From Bacteroidaceae bacterium (GTDB lineage Bacteria; Bacteroidota; Bacteroidia; Bacteroidales; Bacteroidaceae): 64,000 nucleotides of DNA. Location: assembly GCA_017448825.1 (NCBI GenBank), contig JAFSKR010000032.1, positions 1-64,000 of the forward strand, written 5' to 3'. A program made the position numbers and the translations under genes. A model generated the notes under the pieces. It was given only the letters and a program-made list of their open reading frames with translations. It did not search any database and had not been told where the DNA came from. Shown here in pieces: positions 58,799 through 64,000 of this stretch (position 1 is its first letter; each line of letters begins with the position of its first letter).

Positions 58799-60348
58799 TA
58801 AAACAGGTTCAAACACTTGGGATGCTTGCCTTCATGGCAGGCATCTCCATGTTTGCCTCCTCCTGTCAAGATGACAGCGAGGGGGTAAATGAGTTTTTGG
58901 AGACACACGCCCAAGAGTTGGAAAATTATGCCCTCTCGGCTGGCACATCCACCATCTTCATGAACTCATCCAAGGCATTCGACACGGATGCAGAATGGCT
59001 CTCCGGCACCTACGCCAAACGGTTCCAAACAGGCGACCGTCTCTACGACAACGTGACGGAGAACTATGGCCCTGTCTATGCCGGCTACTCCTGTGGCAGC
59101 TGTCACATGAATGCAGGCAGAACGAACCCCGGGGTGTGGAACCAAATCGGCACCGACCCCGACGGCACCCCTGTATATGGCTCAGGCACCAACGGTATGT
59201 CTGCCATGCTGGTGTATGTGGCAAGAAAGAACGGTGTGTTCTTCCAGAACTACGGACGTGTGCTCCACGACCAGTCCATCTACGGCGTGACTGCCGAAGG
59301 GAAGTTGCAGGTGCGCTGGGACTATGAACAAGGGCAATTCCCCGACGGTGAAGCGTATGAGCTGGCAAAACCCAACTACACAGTGGTGGAATGGTACAAG
59401 AAGATGTGGGACGACGTGAAGAAAGACTCTGTGGAAATCAAGCCCGAAGACCTGTTTTGCACCGTCCGCATCCCCCTTCGCCACGTCGGCATGGGACAGA
59501 TGATGGCCCTCGACCGCAACGAGATAGAACAACTGGCAGCCAAGAGCAACTACCCCGAGTATGGCATCTCCGGCAAGTGCAACTACATCACGGAAAAAGG
59601 CGTGAAGGGTGTGGGGCTCTCTGGCAACAAGGCACAACACCTCGACCTGACCGTGGAACTGGGCTTCTCGTCAGACATGGGTGCCACCAACTCACGCTAT
59701 CCTGAAGAGATTTGCGAGGGACAGTATCAGATGGTGGAAGGTTCCATGATGGGACTGACCTACGACCAACTGGACGTATCCACCGAAGACATGGAGTGCG
59801 TTGATCTCTATCTGCACGCCCTCGGTGTTCCTGCTCGCCGATTGGGCAGCAAGACCACACAAGTGACCTTGACACAATCTGACGGCACCACCATCAACAT
59901 GAGCGAACGGGATGCCGTGTCGAAAGGCGAACAGGCGTTCTACAATGCCAAGTGCCATCTCTGCCATGTCACCACCCTGCACACACGTCCACGGGGTGCC
60001 GCCCTGCTGAACGGTACCGAACTCCCCTGGCTCGGTAGCCAAACCGTTCACCCCTACTCCGACTACTTGCTGCACGACATGGGCTCTGAAATCATGGGTG
60101 TCGGACTGAACGACAACTACGTGAGTGGACTCGCCCGTGGCAACGAATGGCGCACCACCCCACTCTGGGGCATCGGACTACAGAAAAAGGTGAATGGCCA
60201 CACTCACTTCCTGCACGATGGCCGTGCCCGCAACTTCACCGAAGCCATCCTCTGGCACGGCGGCGAAGGCGAGGCCAGCAAGAACCTCTTCAAGAAGATG
60301 GACAAGGCCGACCGACAAGCCCTCATCAAATTCCTCGAATCACTATAA
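58795..60348 (+). CDS. Di-heme oxidoreductase (DHOR) lipoprotein
   Basis: 517 residues with a lipoprotein signal (MAGISMFASSC, Cys24). Two heme-c sites are visible: C100-GSCH-104 and C387-HLCH-391. The sequence matches the di-heme oxidoreductase family related to cytochrome c peroxidases (GYSCGSCHMNAGRTNPG, RTTPLWGIGLQ, HFLHDGRARNFTEAILWHGG). It probably moves electrons in the periplasm, for example reducing ferric iron or a peroxide. The coupling with imelysin recalls iron-repressed gene clusters in Gram-negative bacteria. Confidence 0.88.
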   Translation: MIKQVQTLGMLAFMAGISMFASSCQDDSEGVNEFLETHAQELENYALSAGTSTIFMNSSKAFDTDAEWLSGTYAKRFQTGDRLYDNVTENYGPVYAGYSCGSCHMNAGRTNPGVWNQIGTDPDGTPVYGSGTNGMSAMLVYVARKNGVFFQNYGRVLHDQSIYGVTAEGKLQVRWDYEQGQFPDGEAYELAKPNYTVVEWYKKMWDDVKKDSVEIKPEDLFCTVRIPLRHVGMGQMMALDRNEIEQLAAKSNYPEYGISGKCNYITEKGVKGVGLSGNKAQHLDLTVELGFSSDMGATNSRYPEEICEGQYQMVEGSMMGLTYDQLDVSTEDMECVDLYLHALGVPARRLGSKTTQVTLTQSDGTTINMSERDAVSKGEQAFYNAKCHLCHVTTLHTRPRGAALLNGTELPWLGSQTVHPYSDYLLHDMGSEIMGVGLNDNYVSGLARGNEWRTTPLWGIGLQKKVNGHTHFLHDGRARNFTEAILWHGGEGEASKNLFKKMDKADRQALIKFLESL

Positions 60349-60372
60349 ATTCCCATAATTCCACACAAAACA

Positions 60373-61587
60373 ATGAAATCACTCTATATCGCAGCCCTCG
60401 CTGCACTCACCTCGCTCACCGCTTCTGCACAGAGCGAAAGCTACGACACCGACAATGGCGTGGTGACCATCGGCTCCGACCGTATGTTTCAAGTAGAAAG
60501 CAAGAATGGCAACTTCTCGTTCAAGCCTTACCTCATGCTTCAGACGGCAGCCAACTTCAACTACTACGATGACGAAGGTCTCGACAAGGCTTACAACCAA
60601 GACAACGTCGCCAACTCGGGCTTCTCATTCCCATACGCCGTGCTCGGCTTCACAGGAAAGGCCTACAAGATTGTCACTTACAACCTCTCCATCAACGCCT
60701 CACAGTCAGGCGGTGCCCTGCTCCAACAGGCTTGGTTCGACGTAAAGGCTTGTGATGCCTTTGCCATCAAGGTGGGTAAGTTCAAAACCCCATTCAGTCA
60801 TGCTTATCTCACCACATTGGGTGAGACCCTGATGCCCAATCTCCCCACCTCACTCACCGCCACCACCATCATGCCCTACGTGCTCAATGCCGTGACTCCC
60901 AAGATGGGGTTAGGCTTCGACCTCGGTGTGATGGCACACGGAAAAATCGGTAAGTGGTGGGGATATGAAGCAGGCCTCTTCAATGGCACGGGTGCCACGG
61001 TGAACACTGCCACCAAGACTCTCTCCGACGACTGGCACATCCCATCGCTCCTCTATGCCACCCGCTTCACATGGGCACCAATGGGTGCGATGCCAGCCAC
61101 GCAAGGCAATCCCAAGCTACTGAACGAAAACAAGTTACAGTTGGCAGCATCAGCCAATGTGAACGTGGAGAGCGAAAGCGAAAGCACCAACGATGCCCGC
61201 TACGGCTTCGAAGCGGCTTGGCTCTACAAGAAACTCTACCTTGCTGGTGAGTTCTACTATATGCACGTAAGCTTCACCGACCGTCAGAAAATCAACGACA
61301 AGTTCGACTATTTCGGCGGCTATGTGCAAGGCGGTTACTTCGTGGCTCCTCAGACACAAGTGGCACTTCGCTACGACATTCTCGACCGCAACAGCAGTGG
61401 CAAAGACGGTATTCTGAACATGCCAGCCGTAGGCGTGAACTACTTCATCAAGAACACAGGGCTGAAACTCTCCGCCATGTATCAGTACATTGGCCGCACA
61501 GGGCACGAAACCCAACTCGACCGCGACAACGACGACCTCGGCGTAGCCAAGCATTCAGCCACCATCATGCTTCAATACACTTTCTAA
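60373..61587 (+). CDS. Outer-membrane porin, OprO/OprP-like (second porin of the operon)
   Basis: 404 residues, signal peptide LYIAALAALTSLTASAQ. Barrel strands include SFPYAVLGFTGKAYKIVTYN and FAIKVGKFKTPFSHAY, the latter typical of phosphate-selective porin O/P family proteins, and the end is SATIMLQYTF with terminal Phe. It lies 24 bp after the di-heme gene. Two porins in one operon suggest uptake of a chelate or small anion, which is inference. Confidence 0.82.
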   Translation: MKSLYIAALAALTSLTASAQSESYDTDNGVVTIGSDRMFQVESKNGNFSFKPYLMLQTAANFNYYDDEGLDKAYNQDNVANSGFSFPYAVLGFTGKAYKIVTYNLSINASQSGGALLQQAWFDVKACDAFAIKVGKFKTPFSHAYLTTLGETLMPNLPTSLTATTIMPYVLNAVTPKMGLGFDLGVMAHGKIGKWWGYEAGLFNGTGATVNTATKTLSDDWHIPSLLYATRFTWAPMGAMPATQGNPKLLNENKLQLAASANVNVESESESTNDARYGFEAAWLYKKLYLAGEFYYMHVSFTDRQKINDKFDYFGGYVQGGYFVAPQTQVALRYDILDRNSSGKDGILNMPAVGVNYFIKNTGLKLSAMYQYIGRTGHETQLDRDNDDLGVAKHSATIMLQYTF

Positions 61588-61613
61588 CGGAAGAAATACA
61601 CTTTTTAGAGTCA

Positions 61614-62360
61614 ATGAGACACATTATTTATATATTTAATGCTATCTTTGCAGTCGTTTTGGCACTACAGCTTGTGGGGTGCGACGATGGGCACGTGGAC
61701 GACCCTGTGTATGTGAACACAGAAGACTCCTACAACGTGCAAATCACAGGCACCTTCCAGTCGCTCAATACATGGACGGGGTCCTACATCGTGGTGGCAG
61801 CTTGCTTCAACGAAGAAAGCGAGTACTCCCTCATCCAGAAAGTGCTCCCTGCTGCCTCCACTGACAGCACGACGGAAGTGCTCACCCTCTCAGGGGTTCC
61901 CACGAACTCGAAGACTGTGGAGATTGCCCTTGTCAACACACTACGAAAGCGCATCGCCACGCTCTACAGTTACGAGATTCCTGAGAATCAACGCTACAGC
62001 GACACCATCAAGATAGACGTGGAAACGCTGAATGTCGGTATGTTCGGCACCATCAACCAGCTCATCTTCCAAGGAACAGGCACCAACTGCTCACGTTGCC
62101 ACGCCTCGGCTCGTGCAGCTGCCGACCTCGACCTCTCTGCCGATAACGCCTACCACAACCTTGTGGGAAAGAAAGCCACGAAGGACAGCACCAAGACCCG
62201 TGTTGTCCCTGGCGATGCCGACAGCAGTTTCCTCTACAAGGTCATCACCGAAGGCGACGAGAACGTGGGGTATTCACACCCAGGACTCTTTGCCGACGAG
62301 AAATATGCACCCTTCCTCGACATCATCAAAGCATGGATAAACGGGGGAGCGAAAGAGTAA
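61614..62360 (+). CDS. Lipoprotein with one heme-c site
   Basis: 248 residues with a lipoprotein signal (VVLALQLVGC, Cys23). An N-terminal beta-rich domain (QITGTFQSLNTWTGSYIVVA) leads to a C-terminal region with a single CxxCH motif (C159-SRCH-163) and a downstream Met/Pro-rich stretch. It is a likely small electron carrier at the inner or outer membrane, working with the di-heme oxidoreductase. The N-terminal family is not recognised. Confidence 0.75.
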   Translation: MRHIIYIFNAIFAVVLALQLVGCDDGHVDDPVYVNTEDSYNVQITGTFQSLNTWTGSYIVVAACFNEESEYSLIQKVLPAASTDSTTEVLTLSGVPTNSKTVEIALVNTLRKRIATLYSYEIPENQRYSDTIKIDVETLNVGMFGTINQLIFQGTGTNCSRCHASARAAADLDLSADNAYHNLVGKKATKDSTKTRVVPGDADSSFLYKVITEGDENVGYSHPGLFADEKYAPFLDIIKAWINGGAKE

Positions 62361-62376
62361 TAACAAAAACTTTTCG

Positions 62377-63846
62377 ATGAAGAGCTTCACAAACATCCAA
62401 TTGTACATCCGCAGAGCCACCTTTTCCCTCTACGCACTGCTCGTTGTCATCATGGCTGTTGCCACTGTGGCAGAAGAGAACTATGGCACCCCATGGGCAC
62501 ACCAACACATCTACGAGGCATGGTGGTTTCTGACCCTGTGGGGCGTTGCCCTGCTTGGCTCATTGTCCTGCCTGCCCATCCACCTTAAGGGCATCGGACG
62601 ATGGTTCAAGCACCTGCCCACAAAACTGAGCAGACGCAGTTCCGCCATCATCGTGGCCATCATGCTCTCGTCAAGCATGATGGCAGCCAACTGTCGTGTG
62701 GTGGAGAAAGTGCAGGCAGATTCCATGAGCAGCCAGCAGGTCATCTACAATGGCCGCATCTGTCCACTCAACACCCCTGCCCGTGACTTCCTGCTGAAAC
62801 TGACAGGCAAGAGCAGCTACAAGGGATTGACTGCCGAGCAAGTGGCACTCTCGTGGACACTCTACCCGGAAGATTGGAAAGACGTGAAGATGATTCACCT
62901 AAAGAAGGCGGAAGTGAGCCAACGGTTGGGCATCCACGGAGACGATGCCAGCTTTGCCGACTTCTTCGACAAACAGGGCAACTACCGGCTGCCATTAGGT
63001 CTCTATCCAGACATTGACGAACGCCTCACCCTCATCGTACTGCTCACAAGGGGTAAACTCTTCGAGCCATTGCCACAAGAGGTGCCCTCCCTGTCCAACA
63101 GCCGCATCAAGGCCGAACTGCTCTACAACGCTGTGCCTTGGGACACCATTCTCTTCATTGCTTCCTTCATCATGGCGTTCCTGCTGTTCTTCGTCAAGAC
63201 CTACCACCCCCAATGGGATTTCTGGAAAGTGGGGAAAAGGAGCATCAAATGCCTGCTTGCCCTTTTCCTGCTCGTCTCTTTGGGCATCCGATGGTACATC
63301 TCCGACCACATCCCCGTTTCCAACACCTACGAGACATTGTTGGTCATCGCCCTCACGGCACTCATCATCTCCTGCTTCACCCACCAGCATGACATCCCTG
63401 CCCTCATCGTGGCTGGTTCCACCCTGCTGGTGGCACACATCGGTGCACTCGACCCACAGGTGACCACACTGGTGCCCATCCTGCAAAGCCCGTGGCTCTC
63501 GTCACACGTCACCACCATCATGATTTCCTACTGCCTCTTCGCCATGTTGCTGTTCCGTCCCAACCGCACCATGCTCATCTGGGCAGAAGTGCTGCTTGCC
63601 ACTGGCATCGTGCTTGGCTCCATCTGGGCAAAAACGGCATGGGGCACCTACTGGAGTTGGGACCCGAAGGAGACATGGGCACTGATCTCGCTCATCGTCT
63701 ATATGTATCCGCTGCACACAGCCACCCTGCCGTGGTTCCGCAGCGAACAGCATCAAAAGTGGTATCTCCGAGTGGCATTCCTCACCATCCTCATGACCTA
63801 CTTCGGTTGCAACTACCTGCTCACAGGAATGCACAGTTATAAATAA
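62377..63846 (+). CDS. CcsA-type cytochrome c assembly protein with ResB-like N-terminal part
   Basis: 489 residues with about ten membrane helices. The heme-handling WWD-type motif is GTYWSWDPKETWALI, followed by the conserved periplasmic histidine region (MYPLHTATLP). The N-terminal 270 residues look like a shortened ResB/CcsB partner (LYALLVVIMAVATVAEENYG, then a periplasmic domain), so this is a CcsBA-like fusion. It attaches heme to CxxCH motifs of the upstream proteins. A dedicated assembly factor inside the operon is notable. Confidence 0.88.
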   Translation: MKSFTNIQLYIRRATFSLYALLVVIMAVATVAEENYGTPWAHQHIYEAWWFLTLWGVALLGSLSCLPIHLKGIGRWFKHLPTKLSRRSSAIIVAIMLSSSMMAANCRVVEKVQADSMSSQQVIYNGRICPLNTPARDFLLKLTGKSSYKGLTAEQVALSWTLYPEDWKDVKMIHLKKAEVSQRLGIHGDDASFADFFDKQGNYRLPLGLYPDIDERLTLIVLLTRGKLFEPLPQEVPSLSNSRIKAELLYNAVPWDTILFIASFIMAFLLFFVKTYHPQWDFWKVGKRSIKCLLALFLLVSLGIRWYISDHIPVSNTYETLLVIALTALIISCFTHQHDIPALIVAGSTLLVAHIGALDPQVTTLVPILQSPWLSSHVTTIMISYCLFAMLLFRPNRTMLIWAEVLLATGIVLGSIWAKTAWGTYWSWDPKETWALISLIVYMYPLHTATLPWFRSEQHQKWYLRVAFLTILMTYFGCNYLLTGMHSYK

Positions 63847-63895
63847 AGTATAAAAGTTAAAGTATGCTTTTGACCACAAAAAAGAAACGTAAACT

Positions 63896-63926
63896 GATAC
63901 TTTTAGTTTTTAGTTTTTAGTTTTTC
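63896..63926. repeat. TTTTTAG tandem repeats
   Basis: A run of TTTTAGTTTTTAGTTTTTAG lies just before the last promoter. It resembles the arms of the terminator at 39305-39401. Confidence 0.5.
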
Positions 63927-63938
63927 ACTTAAAATCCG

Positions 63939-63946
63939 TATCTTTG
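63939..63946 (+). promoter_or_regulatory. -7 element TATCTTTG for the last gene
   Basis: A consensus followed by GCACCC, 9 bp before the ATG at 63955. Confidence 0.65.
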
Positions 63947-63954
63947 CACCCATT

Positions 63955-64000
63955 ATGGAATTTCAAGCAATAAATATAGAAGATTTAGGCGCACGCATCG
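63955..64000 (+). CDS. Start of an unidentified gene (partial)
   Basis: An ATG at 63955 opens MEFQAINIEDLGARI and runs off the window. A consensus promoter lies just upstream. Fifteen residues are too few to name a family. Confidence 0.5.
   Translation, partial: MEFQAINIEDLGARI

Overview
The window reads as chromosome from a member of the Bacteroidota, most likely the Prevotellaceae (Prevotella, Segatella or a relative). The main reasons are the many promoters with the Bacteroidota -7 element TAnnTTTG just upstream of genes, several DUF families typical of this group (DUF4861, DUF4252, DUF5686, DUF3298), a FeoA-FeoB fusion, ECF sigma/anti-sigma pairs, C-terminal sorting-like tails, and a radical SAM/short-lipoprotein cassette. 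No tool was run. Family calls come from motifs read in the translations.

Layout. 1-2.2 kb: tail of a HipA-like kinase, a YjbR-GNAT fusion and a frameshifted glutathione peroxidase. 2.3-5.3 kb: two secreted peptidase-like proteins on the minus strand. 5.8-13.1 kb: a redox/aldehyde-type group (YqhD-like alcohol dehydrogenase, carboxymuconolactone decarboxylase-cupin, flavodoxin, alpha/beta hydrolase, AraC regulator) with gene debris and a large nested inverted repeat. 13.2-20.1 kb: a GH30 glycosidase, then a tightly overlapped operon of ATP-grasp, CDP-alcohol phosphatidyltransferase, HAD and DUF5686 genes that looks like an uncharacterised envelope-lipid pathway. 20.3-27.8 kb: a large acidic lipoprotein, the purB-rluB-asnS operon, and a membrane protein with an FtsB-like protein. 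28.1-35 kb: a DUF4861 protein, a membrane-anchored AraC regulator and three exported proteins. 35.2-38.4 kb: an ECF sigma/anti-sigma/DUF4252 operon whose long leader holds six 23-bp tandem repeats. 39.4-41.3 kb: a radical SAM-SPASM enzyme with three tandem MYG-motif lipoproteins. 41.4-45.7 kb: exported proteins and a membrane protein/winged-helix pair.

45.7-52.9 kb: rfbA, tRNA-Ser(CGA) with an adjacent strongly structured RNA candidate, an HtrA protease, a candidate small RNA, fcl and gmd (GDP-fucose synthesis), and a regulator that joins a YtfE-type hemerythrin domain to a LuxR helix-turn-helix. 53.1-63.9 kb: feoAB with a cysteine-rich partner, then an operon of a porin, an imelysin, a di-heme oxidoreductase, a second porin, a heme-c lipoprotein and a CcsA-type cytochrome c assembly protein.

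The strongest system-level signal is iron. The promoters of feoAB, of the porin/imelysin/di-heme operon and of the candidate small RNA all carry GTATTGT exactly 26 bp upstream of the -7 element. The hemerythrin-LuxR regulator is divergent from feoAB. Together these suggest an iron/redox regulon with its own sensor, transporter, extracytoplasmic electron-transfer chain and possibly a base-pairing RNA. The second strong candidate is the radical SAM/lipoprotein cassette.
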